DNA of 60,428 nt from Candidatus Woesearchaeota archaeon (GCA_016214075.1 JACRPI010000025.1:1-60428), one strand, 5' to 3'. Counted from the stretch's first letter, positions 43,610 through 53,232 are shown. Program-made: numbers and translations. Notes: generated by a model not told the origin, from the sequence alone.

Positions 43610-44343
43610 TTAAAAAAATTTCTGATTAATGCTTGAAATGTTCTTGGTTGTCGAATTATTTGTTGTTGTCTTCCTGTTGGATTTCTTCTTCTTGCAAGGT
43701 AATGCGGGATTTCTCTCTCCAATTCTGCTGCTCTCGGAAATTTCGCTTCATCTGCCTTGAACGCGGTACTGTGATGTAATGATCTTCCGTTCGTGTGCGT
43801 GAACTTATGCTTTTTGTGAAGCATTTCATGATAGAGCACATATTCCATATATTCTTCTGGCGCACTTTCGAGATATTTGCTCAGCATAATTGTATCACTG
43901 CCATACTCATAATGCCCGAGCTTTGCTTTCGCGTAATTTCCCCACTTGAGGCTTGGCTGTTCTAAGACGCCATCAAAGAATTGCTCGTTAATTTTGTTGA
44001 ATTTTTCTACGAGCATTGGAGATTCCGCTATTTTAGGAATCGCAATATGAACATTTTTGAGGAATTTGTTGTACAAATCCATATTATTGGTCATTATTTT
44101 TTTATCGCCTTTTCTTTTGAATATCTTTATTAATAAGGATTGGATCAATCCAATTTGCATTTCTTGCGAAACTTGTTTCCATTCTTTGCTCATTCGAATT
44201 TCTATCATGTTGCTTCGCAGCCGAATGTTCGCGTTAAAGCCGTTAAACTGCGCAGTGTATTTTATTGTAGGTATATAGGAGAATGGTCGTTCTGGGTAGA
44301 TTTCTTTGAACGCTTTTTCGATGAGGTGGTTATTGTTTTCCAT
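43606..44343 (-). CDS. SprT-like zinc metalloprotease
   Basis: A 245-aa protein. H172-E-M-L-H176 forms the HExxH zinc site, and a third ligand could be His in THTNGRSLHH. The phrase VEKFNKINEQFFDGVLEQPSLKWG upstream is characteristic of SprT/Spartan-type proteases, which cut DNA-protein cross-links in eukaryotes. A C-terminal basic tail may bind nucleic acid. An operator-like dyad lies just before the start. Confidence 0.78.
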   Translation of the reverse strand: MENNNHLIEKAFKEIYPERPFSYIPTIKYTAQFNGFNANIRLRSNMIEIRMSKEWKQVSQEMQIGLIQSLLIKIFKRKGDKKIMTNNMDLYNKFLKNVHIAIPKIAESPMLVEKFNKINEQFFDGVLEQPSLKWGNYAKAKLGHYEYGSDTIMLSKYLESAPEEYMEYVLYHEMLHKKHKFTHTNGRSLHHSTAFKADEAKFPRAAELEREIPHYLARRRNPTGRQQQIIRQPRTFQALIRNFFK

Positions 44344-44360
44344 GCTATTCTCTTTTGTTT

Positions 44361-44381
44361 AAGGTAACATTTTGTGACCTT
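44361..44381 (-). promoter_or_regulatory. Operator-like dyad before the SprT-like gene
   Basis: AAGGTAACATTTTGTGACCTT is a near-perfect palindrome (one mismatch per arm) 18 nt before the ATG at 44343, next to CTTTAAGG, which could be the TATA box. A repressor bound here would block transcription. Confidence 0.45.
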
Positions 44382-44574
44382 AAAGCTTTATCTCTTTAAT
44401 AGTAAAGAATGGTCTTCCATATTCAGCGGTTAAGTCAGATTTGTTTTAAATAGCTTCTGTTTTGGTGTTGACAAAATGTATACTCTCAATTTTACGGGGT
44501 ATTCATTTTATAGTAACTCCAAAGTGATAAATAATTGGGAAAATTTATAAGATATGCGTGAAATCATACTCTCT

Positions 44575-45288
44575 ATGAACAGAAGTACTTTTTTGAAGAC
44601 AGTGGGAAAAGCTACTGTTGTGTTAGGCAGTGTTTTCTATTTCCCTCATCTCGTTGTTGGCAGTTCAAATGCTTCTCATCTTGAAGAATACTGTTTTCCT
44701 ATTTCTCCTCACAAATCAGTCGCAATGCGCGCAGTTGATACTACTCCTGAGAAATTTGTCAGAGATACTCCAGGTGTTGAAGCCGCAATTAATGGTTTAT
44801 ATTATGATTCTGATAATCAGAGTGAGGGAATTGCTTATCTCGCTAATAATTGGCATTTTGCTACTGAAAAGCCAGCGCATACAAGAGGATATTTTAGTGT
44901 TAATAGAGAAGGAAATAAAATAGATGTGGCAGAGTCTTTAGAAGGTGGTCTTACTGATTATTTTTTAGTTCTAGGAACACATCCATTATTAGTAACAGAA
45001 GGAAAAGTTCATGCTCAATCACTTGAAGAAAGATATGCTGGAAGAACTGCTTATAGGTCTGCAATTGGAACAAAAACAGGGAAAGACATCTGCTTTGCGG
45101 TTTCAACAGATCAAATTTTCATCAGGGAATGGGCAGACCGATTAAAGAAAGCAGGATATACTGGAGCGCTGAATCTCGATGGCGGTCCACTTTCACAAAT
45201 GGCAATTCGAGCAAAAGATGGTGTTGTTTCTGTCAAAGGCAATGGAACTGAAAACACAAAGTTGGTTATTTTTTCATACACTCGTTAG
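44575..45288 (+). CDS. Phosphodiester glycosidase (NAGPA) domain protein, exported
   Basis: A 237-aa protein. A signal or anchor segment (FLKTVGKATVVLGSVFYFPHL) is followed by the NAGPA/DUF2233 core: TAYRSAIGTKTGKDICFAVS and the terminal LNLDGGPLSQMAI, the family's phosphate-binding loop. NAGPA removes GlcNAc from GlcNAc-phosphate diesters; bacterial relatives act on surface polymers. ATG 44575 is preferred over 44554 because TTTATAAG at 44544-44551 lies about 28 nt upstream. Could trim surface glycans. Confidence 0.78.
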   Translation: MNRSTFLKTVGKATVVLGSVFYFPHLVVGSSNASHLEEYCFPISPHKSVAMRAVDTTPEKFVRDTPGVEAAINGLYYDSDNQSEGIAYLANNWHFATEKPAHTRGYFSVNREGNKIDVAESLEGGLTDYFLVLGTHPLLVTEGKVHAQSLEERYAGRTAYRSAIGTKTGKDICFAVSTDQIFIREWADRLKKAGYTGALNLDGGPLSQMAIRAKDGVVSVKGNGTENTKLVIFSYTR

Positions 45289-45322
45289 GAAAAATTAAAC
45301 GAACATCAATAGCAGCATTTTT

Positions 45323-46420
45323 TTACGCTTCATATCTCAAAAGCGCGGCAACTTTGCCCATATCCCGTAATTGAACACCTTCTCTTGTGTCTGTAGAAAT
45401 AATCTTCACTGTTGTTCCCAACTTTTCTGCTTCTGTTTCAAAGTCTTCAATTTGTTTGTCTTCCAGCGCTTCAGAAAGAAGAAGCGTATCTACAGCTCCC
45501 ATTTTGAGCACTCGCGTGACTTCTGCTTCTCCATAGCTGACCATTCCTGGTTTTGTATTCAGAAGTTCAAAAAAAGTTCCCATGACTTTCTTTTCATCCG
45601 CAAGCTCTTCCGCCGCAAGCAAATCCTGGCTTTTATCAACAAGCTCTTGAACTCCGAACTCTTCAGTATAACTCAAATCTTTAATTCCAAGAATTTTCTT
45701 TTTCAAGTCGTTGTTGAGGTAATCATAATTGAGGAAATCATATTTTGTTGGACCTGGGCCGCCAACAATAATCCCTTTCAAATTGGTGTGCATTGGGAGG
45801 AATTGCTCTTTCGCGTAATCCGCGACTTTTTTGAAATGATCTTTCACCGCAAGCTCTCTATTTCTTTCGAAACGCGCAGCAGACTGTCCTCCAGCTTTGA
45901 ATTTTCCAGGAACTTCTGAATGTGTTTTGACAAGGTGCGTGATTTTCTTTCCACGAAGCAACGCGAGATTCGCGTCTCTTCTATCCAACACAATAAGACC
46001 ATACACTTCTTTGATATCACAAAGTTCCATAAGTGGTTCAAGAATAAACTGTTTATCGCAGCGGTAAATACGAACATTGAGTGGTTCTGGGGGTTCAAAA
46101 CTCCATACTCGTACGTCACTTTGTCCTTCTCGCTCCGCGACGTTTCCAGAAAACGCGGCAAGTCCATTCTTTGGCGTTTGCGTGAAAAGCTTAAGATGCT
46201 GGACCATTCGCTCTAACGCGTCTTGGACGTTTTTTCTTGTTGACGTTGATTTGATGTTTGACGCAGTGCCTTGCTCTTGCGCTAAATGTTGGATAATTTT
46301 AATGATGTCATATCCTTCCGGGATGTAGACTGTTACTAATTCTGTATGTCTGCCCCTATATGTTTCGAGTTCTTTTACTAATTTTCTGATGTGAAATCTA
46401 TCTGTTGCGCTAAGGGTCAT
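45323..46420 (-). CDS. prf1: Peptide chain release factor aRF1
   Basis: A 365-aa eRF1-type factor. Stop-codon recognition motif NIKS is at 55-58 and the catalytic GGQ at 177-179. The C-terminal domain that meets aRF3/ABCE1 is present but compact, making the protein shorter than the usual 410 residues. It ends translation at all three stop codons. Confidence 0.95.
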   Translation of the reverse strand: MTLSATDRFHIRKLVKELETYRGRHTELVTVYIPEGYDIIKIIQHLAQEQGTASNIKSTSTRKNVQDALERMVQHLKLFTQTPKNGLAAFSGNVAEREGQSDVRVWSFEPPEPLNVRIYRCDKQFILEPLMELCDIKEVYGLIVLDRRDANLALLRGKKITHLVKTHSEVPGKFKAGGQSAARFERNRELAVKDHFKKVADYAKEQFLPMHTNLKGIIVGGPGPTKYDFLNYDYLNNDLKKKILGIKDLSYTEEFGVQELVDKSQDLLAAEELADEKKVMGTFFELLNTKPGMVSYGEAEVTRVLKMGAVDTLLLSEALEDKQIEDFETEAEKLGTTVKIISTDTREGVQLRDMGKVAALLRYEA

Positions 46421-46542
46421 AGTACTGAAAAGAGGCGAGTTCTTTATAAATTTTTGTTTGGATACTGTCTTGTTTACGCCCCTTCTTGCTTCTTTCTCTT
46501 TGCTTCACAAGCTATTTAAACAGAACAAAAGTTGCTTTGCGT

Positions 46543-47694
46543 ATGATAGAAAAGTCCATCGAAATAACACACCAGCATCTTGAAAAAATACCTTCTCACA
46601 AAACAGATGTCCAACTCTACAAACTCTTTGGACCAAATGGTTCTCAAATTACCCGTTATCTTGCTTCAACACCAGAAACTCGAGCAATCTGCAATCAACC
46701 AGAAATATTTGGCATGGAATTCACCGAAAAACTGCACACTGCCATTAGAAAAACACTCGAAGTGCTGCCTGAAGTAGAACAATTCAAACAATGGCCAGAT
46801 TATGAAACCAACGTTATTTCTATTTTGCGTGGCGGCTTGAATTTTGGAATCCGTGAAGCGCTCGCGAAAGCATATGGCTACAATAAACATTCCACGACGT
46901 ATCTCATTTCCCAGCGAACAAAAGATCCTTTGACCAACAAATGGTCCGCTGAAGTACAGACGTACAAAAAAATTACGATTCCTAAAGTGGTTAATTTCTT
47001 TTTAGGCGATGTCATTGGCACAGGAACAAGTTTACGAGAAGCGCTTGCCGCGCTTGACAAAGTTATTGAGCAAGTTAATGTTCGGACTGTGAAACGGTTT
47101 ACTGTCATGACCTTTGGCTGCTATCGCGCGGAAAAAGTGCTTGAGGAATACGACGCGCAGCTGCGAAAAAAATTTCCAGATTATCAGGGAACAACGATTA
47201 TCTATTTTGAAGGCAAATTTAAACTTGTGAACAATGAAATCGCTTCTGGCATTCGACTTACTGATTCAGGAACTGATTTTCTGCGTAGAGACTGCATCTT
47301 GACTCCAGAATTTGCGCTCAGTCAATATGAACAGGTGTATTTCCCTCTTGAGCGTTGTACTATTTATGACGCGGGAAGCAGAGCGTTTGATATTTTGCTT
47401 TACAAAAAAGAATTGCAGGAATATTGGGCAAGGATGCTTAGCGAAGCAAACAATGGATATACATTGTTTGACGCGCTTCAAGAACGATATCCGGATCTTT
47501 ATGATTCTAAGGAATCGTTTATTGAAGAAAAGAAAAGATTGTGGCATGGCATTTCTGACAGCATGTTGCAGCAGATGTGGCTTGGCTATGAACAGCGTTG
47601 GAATCCTGCGTTTATTGAGTACGCGAAATCTCCTGAAGCGTTGAAGAAGATTTGTATCTTGCGTCTTGAGATGATTCAGAATCATGAATGCTGA
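46543..47694 (+). CDS. Phosphoribosyltransferase-like protein
   Basis: A 383-aa protein. The PRPP-binding loop is recognised as FFLGDVIGTGTSLREAL (153-169) and the first loop as SILRGGLNFGIREAL (93-107). The usual DD pair is replaced by GD, so catalysis may differ. The C-terminal 150 residues are unfamiliar. ATG 46543 is chosen since CTATTTAAAC lies 30 nt upstream. Substrate unknown; regulatory PRTases are possible. Confidence 0.7.
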   Translation: MIEKSIEITHQHLEKIPSHKTDVQLYKLFGPNGSQITRYLASTPETRAICNQPEIFGMEFTEKLHTAIRKTLEVLPEVEQFKQWPDYETNVISILRGGLNFGIREALAKAYGYNKHSTTYLISQRTKDPLTNKWSAEVQTYKKITIPKVVNFFLGDVIGTGTSLREALAALDKVIEQVNVRTVKRFTVMTFGCYRAEKVLEEYDAQLRKKFPDYQGTTIIYFEGKFKLVNNEIASGIRLTDSGTDFLRRDCILTPEFALSQYEQVYFPLERCTIYDAGSRAFDILLYKKELQEYWARMLSEANNGYTLFDALQERYPDLYDSKESFIEEKKRLWHGISDSMLQQMWLGYEQRWNPAFIEYAKSPEALKKICILRLEMIQNHEC

Positions 47695-47721
47695 AGCTCC
47701 TCTTCTTCATGGTGATTAGGA

Positions 47722-48015
47722 TTATTCTAGTTTTGCGTTGTAAAGATAAGCAAACCCCTGTACAATTGGTTTACCTACTTCATAAGCAACTTTACATAAA
47801 CCAACACTGACTAAAGCAGTTCCAATAAGCGTTACTCTATCCGGATCAGTGAATCCCGTTGTATCTGCTAAACAATTTTCTAACGATTGGTATAATGGAC
47901 TCCCTTCTGATTCAACTAATTTTTGATGTAAATAAGTTCCAGCATTCCAATATGCTGCAGTTATCGGAACCATTGCAGATCCAATACTTGCTATTACTCT
48001 TGTTACATTATTCAT
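47722..48015 (-). CDS. Small membrane protein
   Basis: A 97-aa protein with two hydrophobic helices (about 5-25 and 60-80). No recognised family. A minus-strand TTTATAAAG box about 25 nt before the ATG supports expression. Confidence 0.5.
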   Translation of the reverse strand: MNNVTRVIASIGSAMVPITAAYWNAGTYLHQKLVESEGSPLYQSLENCLADTTGFTDPDRVTLIGTALVSVGLCKVAYEVGKPIVQGFAYLYNAKLE

Positions 48016-48178
48016 AACTTTGAGAATGAACCTTTCTTTATAAACATTTTCTTTAATTACTCTTTAATGATAATTAATTTCTTAAAATTTAGTACCTTCT
48101 TCTGTTTTAGCAAAAAAATCTCCACAAACTTTATATACTTCTTCATGCTTAATGCTTCATGAATCATGAGGTGAAGCT

Positions 48179-48412
48179 ATGTTAGCGACAATAAGCAAAG
48201 GGCAGCAAATTACCATTCCTGCGATAATCAGAGACGCGTTTGATCTTCATGTAGGAAGCAAAGTAGAGATTGAGAAAGTAGGGAATAAGATAGTCATTAC
48301 TCCTGCTGGCGAAGAGCTTGAGCGTCTGTTTGAGCTTGCAAAGAAGATAAAACCAAAACATAAAATGAGTGTGGAACAAATGGAAGAACTTAATGAGAGA
48401 ATGTTCCGATGA
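48179..48412 (+). CDS. vapB: AbrB/SpoVT-type antitoxin (VapB)
   Basis: A 77-aa protein. The swapped-hairpin DNA-binding domain reads ATISKGQQITIPAIIRDAF ... GSKVEIEKVGNKIVITP, followed by a toxin-binding helix with KKIKPKHKMSVEQMEELNERMF. GAGGTGAAG precedes the ATG and CTTTATATAC near 48129 is the promoter. It overlaps vapC by 4 nt (ATGA). Confidence 0.9.
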   Translation: MLATISKGQQITIPAIIRDAFDLHVGSKVEIEKVGNKIVITPAGEELERLFELAKKIKPKHKMSVEQMEELNERMFR

Positions 48413-48786
48413 AATTTATTGATAGTAATATTATTGCATATGCATTTTATGAAAATGAATTGCAGAGACAATGCCAAAATGCAGTGAGAGAAGGAGGAAT
48501 AATTAATGCTCTTGTTCTTGCTGAAGCTTTTAATATTATTGAATATCATTCCTCGAGAACATATGCAACTCAAGTAATCAGAAGTCTTCTCAAATCTTCA
48601 CTTCACATAATTCCTGTAGATGTTAATGTTATATTTGAAACAATAAAACAAGCAGAGAAGCAAAAAGAACTCCGATTCATAGACTTACTTCACTTTACAA
48701 CAGCATTGCAATATAATTGTGAAGCTATTCTTAGTTATGACAAAGATTTTGATAGAAAGGTAATCCCGAGAGAAGAACCAACATGA
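48409..48786 (+). CDS. vapC: PIN-domain toxin (VapC)
   Basis: A 125-aa PIN nuclease. The acidic residues are in FIDSN (D5), LAEAFN, FIDLLHF and SYDKDFD. VapC toxins cut tRNA or rRNA when freed from VapB. The start overlaps the antitoxin by 4 nt and its stop overlaps the next gene by 4 nt, so three genes may be translated together. Confidence 0.9.
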   Translation: MKFIDSNIIAYAFYENELQRQCQNAVREGGIINALVLAEAFNIIEYHSSRTYATQVIRSLLKSSLHIIPVDVNVIFETIKQAEKQKELRFIDLLHFTTALQYNCEAILSYDKDFDRKVIPREEPT

Positions 48787-49277
48787 ACATAAAAAAATGG
48801 TTTCAAACACGACAGCTTTGGCTTCGTTGGGGAATTATTGGCGCGTCTCTTTGTATTTTCCTTTTCTTGTTTTATCTCTTCGCGTATTTTCCGATGTATC
48901 GTTTCTTTTTTGAACAAGAAGAATCAAACGCGGTACTCATCCTTCCTACAATAACAGGACATATATTTCCGATTCTTTCTCATTTTATTGTTGAAGGATC
49001 TTCTTTGACCAGCCAATTTTGTCCTTCTACTGAGGAACATTGTGTATACTGGATGGCTCAAGAGATTGCTGTTGAGGAGAATAGAGAATGCGTTCCATGG
49101 ATCTCAGAAGGAGTTTCAGGATGCTGCGCTCAATTAGAAATGAGTCCAGTCGCTGCGTGCGCAGACCGTGTGGAGATGAGTGTCTCGCTTGGAATGAGTG
49201 CGCTTTTAGTCTTTGTCTATTTTGTTCTTGGCGCGGGAATTGGGTTTGTTGTTCAGAAGAGATGGAAGAAGAAATGA
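48783..49277 (+). CDS. Two-helix membrane protein with cysteine-rich loop
   Basis: A 164-aa protein. One helix near the N-terminus (about 17-42) and one near the end (about 138-158) enclose an external loop with cysteines (FCPSTEEHCVY, ECVPWISEGVSGCCAQL, AACADRV). ATG overlaps the vapC stop (ATGA). Function unknown; linkage to a TA pair may be accidental or mark an accessory part. Confidence 0.6.
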   Translation: MNIKKWFQTRQLWLRWGIIGASLCIFLFLFYLFAYFPMYRFFFEQEESNAVLILPTITGHIFPILSHFIVEGSSLTSQFCPSTEEHCVYWMAQEIAVEENRECVPWISEGVSGCCAQLEMSPVAACADRVEMSVSLGMSALLVFVYFVLGAGIGFVVQKRWKKK

Positions 49278-49299
49278 TATTTTTTCTATTATGATTACC

Positions 49300-49935
49300 C
49301 TAATACCCCTTCTTTGTTTTTGTGAAAAACGCGGAAAACTGGCGAAAAATCGTCCAGCAATATCCTTCTGTTTCTAATCTGCGTGAAGATGTTCTGATAT
49401 AACTGTTGGTGATGTATTTCATTCTTCCTTTCTTCTTTAATTTTAGAATTAGATCTGTATCTTCCGCAAGATGTCGTGATTCATCATAGCCTGTGAACAT
49501 ACTTGCTTTGCAGAAGAGCATTCCTGAAGCCGCAAGAAAGAAATGTCTGAAAAAGTTTCCGACACTCCACAGAACTTTTGCTTTCCACAAATTTTCTAGG
49601 GACCTTGTTTTTGTGACACCACCAACATATCCGTTCTTGATTGCTTTCTGTATTTCAGTGAGGAGATTTGATGCAATAGTACTATCTGCGTCTAAAAAAA
49701 CAAGAACATCTTCTTTTGCTTTATTCGCGCCATAATTTCGTGCAGCGGAGACATTTTTCTTTTTTATTTCAAATACTTTTTTTGTATATTTTTTTGCAAT
49801 GGTTGGTGTTTTATCTGTGCAGCTATCGCAGACAACAATGATCTCATAATCTGAAAATGGTTGCTGTTTGATGCTTTGCAAGCATGCTGCAATGTATTCT
49901 TCTTCATTGTGTGCGGGTATGATGATGGAAAGCAT
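49300..49935 (-). CDS. Family 2 glycosyltransferase
   Basis: A 211-aa GT-A enzyme: SIIIPAHNEEEYIAACL, VVCDSCTDKT and the metal-binding VFLDADS. LAEDTDLILKLKKKGRMKY matches the acceptor-side ED motif. There is no membrane helix long enough to be certain. It transfers sugar from an NDP donor to an unknown acceptor, probably a surface glycan or lipid carrier. Confidence 0.88.
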   Translation of the reverse strand: MLSIIIPAHNEEEYIAACLQSIKQQPFSDYEIIVVCDSCTDKTPTIAKKYTKKVFEIKKKNVSAARNYGANKAKEDVLVFLDADSTIASNLLTEIQKAIKNGYVGGVTKTRSLENLWKAKVLWSVGNFFRHFFLAASGMLFCKASMFTGYDESRHLAEDTDLILKLKKKGRMKYITNSYIRTSSRRLETEGYCWTIFRQFSAFFTKTKKGY

Positions 49936-50019
49936 ACCTTCATGGTATTCTTTCTCTTTTTAATGATTTGCGATGAACTGTAAGATAATTATATAAATGG
50001 GGTATCGTTCCATTTTCTT

Positions 50020-50655
50020 ATGACAAACACCCTCCTCAATGATCTCCGCTGGAGATACGCGACAAAACAATTTGATCCAACGAAAAAAGTTTCTGAACAG
50101 GATCTTCAGGAACTCCTTGAAGCGCTTCGCCTCTCTGCTTCTTCTTTTGGCCTACAGCCATGGAAATTTCTTGTGGTGACTGACGCAACGCTGCGAAAAG
50201 AATTACAGCAGCACGCATGGAATCAATCGCAAGTAGTTGACGCTTCTCATCTTCTTGTTTTTTGCGCGCGAACAGATGTCAATGAATCTTACGTCAAAAA
50301 ATATGTGGAAACGCTTGCATCTACTCGGAAAATTCCTGTTGATTCCTTGAAAGGATATCAAGACATGATGCTTGGTTTTGTCGCGCACAAAGATAAAGCT
50401 GCACTTATTGAATGGGCAAAATTGCAAGTTTACATTGCGCTTGGTAATTTATTGACTGTTTGTAGCTATAAACGAATCGATACCTGTCCCATGGAAGGTT
50501 TTGACGCAACTGCTTTTGACAAAATATTGGGGCTTGAAAAAATGCATTTGACTACCGCAGTTCTTTGTCCTATTGGCTATCGTTCTGCAGATGATACATA
50601 CGCTGCTGCAGCGAAAGTACGATTTGGAATGGATGAGGTTGTAGTAAGGAAATAA
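50020..50655 (+). CDS. Nitroreductase-family FMN oxidoreductase
   Basis: A 211-aa enzyme. RYATKQFDPTKKVS at the N-terminus and SASSFGLQPWKFLVV are NfsB/YdgI-like FMN contacts, and EGFDATAFDKILGL precedes the C-terminal domain-swap. It reduces nitro compounds, quinones or flavins with NAD(P)H. AATTATATAAATG at about 49988 lies about 25 nt before the ATG. Followed by a family 1 repeat. Confidence 0.88.
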   Translation: MTNTLLNDLRWRYATKQFDPTKKVSEQDLQELLEALRLSASSFGLQPWKFLVVTDATLRKELQQHAWNQSQVVDASHLLVFCARTDVNESYVKKYVETLASTRKIPVDSLKGYQDMMLGFVAHKDKAALIEWAKLQVYIALGNLLTVCSYKRIDTCPMEGFDATAFDKILGLEKMHLTTAVLCPIGYRSADDTYAAAAKVRFGMDEVVVRK

Positions 50656-50720
50656 CTTTTCATCTTTTTGTTTTCTTGATTGGGGATTGTCATTCTTTTT
50701 TTGATTAAATCAATTATAAT

Positions 50721-50886
50721 GACCCCATTGCACTTCGTGCAATGGGTCCCCCTGACATTTTTTCCTTTGTTAGGCGAATATGAAAAGTTAGTGCGTGTTC
50801 TCGTGTTTGTTGTTCCTCAGTAGCTTTTAATCGCCCTATTGCTTTATTGTCAGGGGGACCCATTCCGGCAATGCCGGAATGGGGTT
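50721..50886. repeat. Family 1 element, copy D (complete, inverted)
   Basis: A 166-bp unit in reverse orientation to copy A. The left hairpin (GACCCCATTGCAC/GTGCAATGGGTC, 50721-50747) is joined to CCCCTGACA, and TGTCAGGGGG (50848-50857) to the right hairpin (ACCCATTCCGGC/GCCGGAATGGGG, 50858-50884). Interior words TAATCGCC and AGTGCGTG match copy A on the other strand. The rest of the 330-nt gap holds only AT-rich promoter DNA. Confidence 0.8.
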
Positions 50887-50985
50887 ATTATTATTCTCTT
50901 TGTGATTTAGAAAAAGAATTAAAATATCTCTCTGCGATCTGATACTTTCGAAAGGTTTATATCCTTCTTTTTCCCGAATACTCTC

Positions 50986-53232
50986 ATGAAAAGGAAATTT
51001 CTTGTTTCTCTCATTGTTTTATTCTTTATTCTTATTTTTTCTTCCCCCTCTGCCTTCGCAGAAGCTGAAGAAGTCTTCTCTGATAGTGTTCTCGAAGATG
51101 ATACTTTTGAACTTGACGGTGAAACGTATACTGTGCATGAATACGCGGATTACACTGGCGTTCGCATTAGTTCAAACAAATATGGAAGCATTCTCATTGA
51201 TGAAGAAGGCGGCACAGCAATAAAAGGACCATACACCTTTACGCTTGATTCTATCACACAAGATGGAAGCGATATGACCTTTGAAATTACTGTGGAAAAA
51301 GAACAGTCTTCTGTCAGCGTGAGCAAGGAAGCGAGCGCGACAAGCGCGAACATTGGTGATGAAATTGAAATCACGGTCACTATTTCCAATGAAGGAGATG
51401 ATTCTGTCTCTGTTACCTATTCTGAAGATCTTCCTTCAACTGTTGATATTCAGGGAACACCGGAGATTACCAAAGGAACTTCCACCTCTTCACAAAAATC
51501 AACAATAGCTGATGTTTATTGGAATGGTGTTCTCTATAAAAGTGAGTCTGCTACTATTGTTTATACTATTGTCATTGATGATTATCCTTCTTCCGGATCG
51601 GACATTACTTTAGATGACGTTACTTTTACTTATGAAGATGACACTGGCGAATATGAAGATACTGTCGATTCTTTGACTATAAGCCTTACAGATCCTGTCG
51701 CGGTTTCCTTTACTCTTGAATCCGATGAAGACGCGATTTCTCTTGGAACAGAGATGGAATACACAGTCACTCTCTCTAATAATCTTGACCGCGCAATTAC
51801 TGTTGATTCTTTTGTTTTGACACTTCCTTCTACAGTGAGTGTTTCCTATATTGATACGCAACTTAACGAACAAGATGATGGGACATATAATTGGACAGGG
51901 TCTTTAAGCAGCTACGGAGATCAATCATTTTCTGTCTTTATTATTCCAGAAAGTGGTGGAACTCATACATTGGACGCATCCGCAGATTATAGTTATACCT
52001 ATTCTGGCTCCGACGCGCAATCGTATTCAGCTTCTGAAAGTACTTCTTTTAGTATCGATGTTGCTGATGTTATTCCAATAATTACGCTGAGCAGCGAAAC
52101 ATTTGATGGTGGCGAACCGATTATCATCTATTATTATGTGAATAATTCTGATACTGAAATAAGTTATTCTAACGTTGCTATTACTCTTACCTCAGATCCT
52201 TCTGATTTATTTTCTGTTATTCACTATGTCGCGTCGCTCCCAAAAAATACAAAAACGCTTATCAAAAAACAGAATTTTACCGCGCCTTATTCTGACACCG
52301 CGTTAGAATATGAAGTGACGATGGCAGGAGATCTTGGTGGTGGAAGCACGTTTGAAGAATCAGAAACTATTTCGATTAACGCCGCGACGTTTACCGCGCC
52401 ATATGGTCTTTCTTATACTGTTGAGGGCTATGATGAAGAAAATACAAACATGACCCTTGTTTTATCGCTTCTGACGACCATGGCAGATAAACCAACAAGA
52501 CTCGCGGTTGTTCACACCGCTGATCCTGATTACAAGAAAACTGTTTCTTTAACAACAGACGCGATTGATGAACTCTTCGCGACGCAAGAACCGTATAGTA
52601 CCTCATGGAGTATTCCTGTCGCCGCGTTTACAGACGAAGAAGTCACCCTCGATATTCAATTGCAGTATACTATCAATGATATTGATTATATCAAATCCCT
52701 CTCTGAAACCATTCCTGTGTATCAAGAACCTGAAGTGGAAGAAGAGATCAATGAAACAATTTCCAATGAAACTATTTCTAACACTACTGAAGAAATTTCT
52801 GAGGAAATAAACACGACCGAAATAAACGAAACAGAAGTAAACGCAACAGAAGAAGTGATTATAACAGGAGAAGAAGAACATAGTTCTCGAAAATGGGTTG
52901 GATTTCTCCTTATCTTAGGGGGTTTGGGTGTTGCTGGCTTTAGTTTACGCTATTTTATCATGAAACAGCAAAAAGCGTCCGCGATCAAGAAATCTATTCA
53001 AAGCATGACAAAGAACAGCACGACACAGGAGAAAGTTGCCAGTATTTTTGAAAAAGCGAAGGAAATTATTATTCACGATGTTCCGAGTCCTGTGGAAGGG
53101 TATGAAAAACTCGAGAGTTTTATTCGCCATAGTTTTAGCCAAGGAAAAAACAATGAAGAGATTAAGAAAATTCTTGCGGCAAAAGGCTGGATGGAAGAAA
53201 TCGTGGAGAGTTATTTGCGGCGCTTTAAGTGA
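50986..53232 (+). CDS. Large surface protein with Ig/CARDB-like repeats and TM anchor
   Basis: A 748-aa protein. Signal peptide 1-25 (FLVSLIVLFFILIFSSPSAFA), then about four beta-sandwich units of DUF11/CARDB type (about 105-225, 225-345, 350-460, 465-575), a Thr/Glu/Asn-rich stalk (about 580-630), one membrane helix (about 637-660) and a cytoplasmic tail. The tail ends in EEIKKILAAKGWMEEIVESYL, a helical word I associate with other DPANN membrane proteins. Many N-x-S/T sites occur. Likely a structural or adhesive surface protein. Confidence 0.75.
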   Translation: MKRKFLVSLIVLFFILIFSSPSAFAEAEEVFSDSVLEDDTFELDGETYTVHEYADYTGVRISSNKYGSILIDEEGGTAIKGPYTFTLDSITQDGSDMTFEITVEKEQSSVSVSKEASATSANIGDEIEITVTISNEGDDSVSVTYSEDLPSTVDIQGTPEITKGTSTSSQKSTIADVYWNGVLYKSESATIVYTIVIDDYPSSGSDITLDDVTFTYEDDTGEYEDTVDSLTISLTDPVAVSFTLESDEDAISLGTEMEYTVTLSNNLDRAITVDSFVLTLPSTVSVSYIDTQLNEQDDGTYNWTGSLSSYGDQSFSVFIIPESGGTHTLDASADYSYTYSGSDAQSYSASESTSFSIDVADVIPIITLSSETFDGGEPIIIYYYVNNSDTEISYSNVAITLTSDPSDLFSVIHYVASLPKNTKTLIKKQNFTAPYSDTALEYEVTMAGDLGGGSTFEESETISINAATFTAPYGLSYTVEGYDEENTNMTLVLSLLTTMADKPTRLAVVHTADPDYKKTVSLTTDAIDELFATQEPYSTSWSIPVAAFTDEEVTLDIQLQYTINDIDYIKSLSETIPVYQEPEVEEEINETISNETISNTTEEISEEINTTEINETEVNATEEVIITGEEEHSSRKWVGFLLILGGLGVAGFSLRYFIMKQQKASAIKKSIQSMTKNSTTQEKVASIFEKAKEIIIHDVPSPVEGYEKLESFIRHSFSQGKNNEEIKKILAAKGWMEEIVESYLRRFK

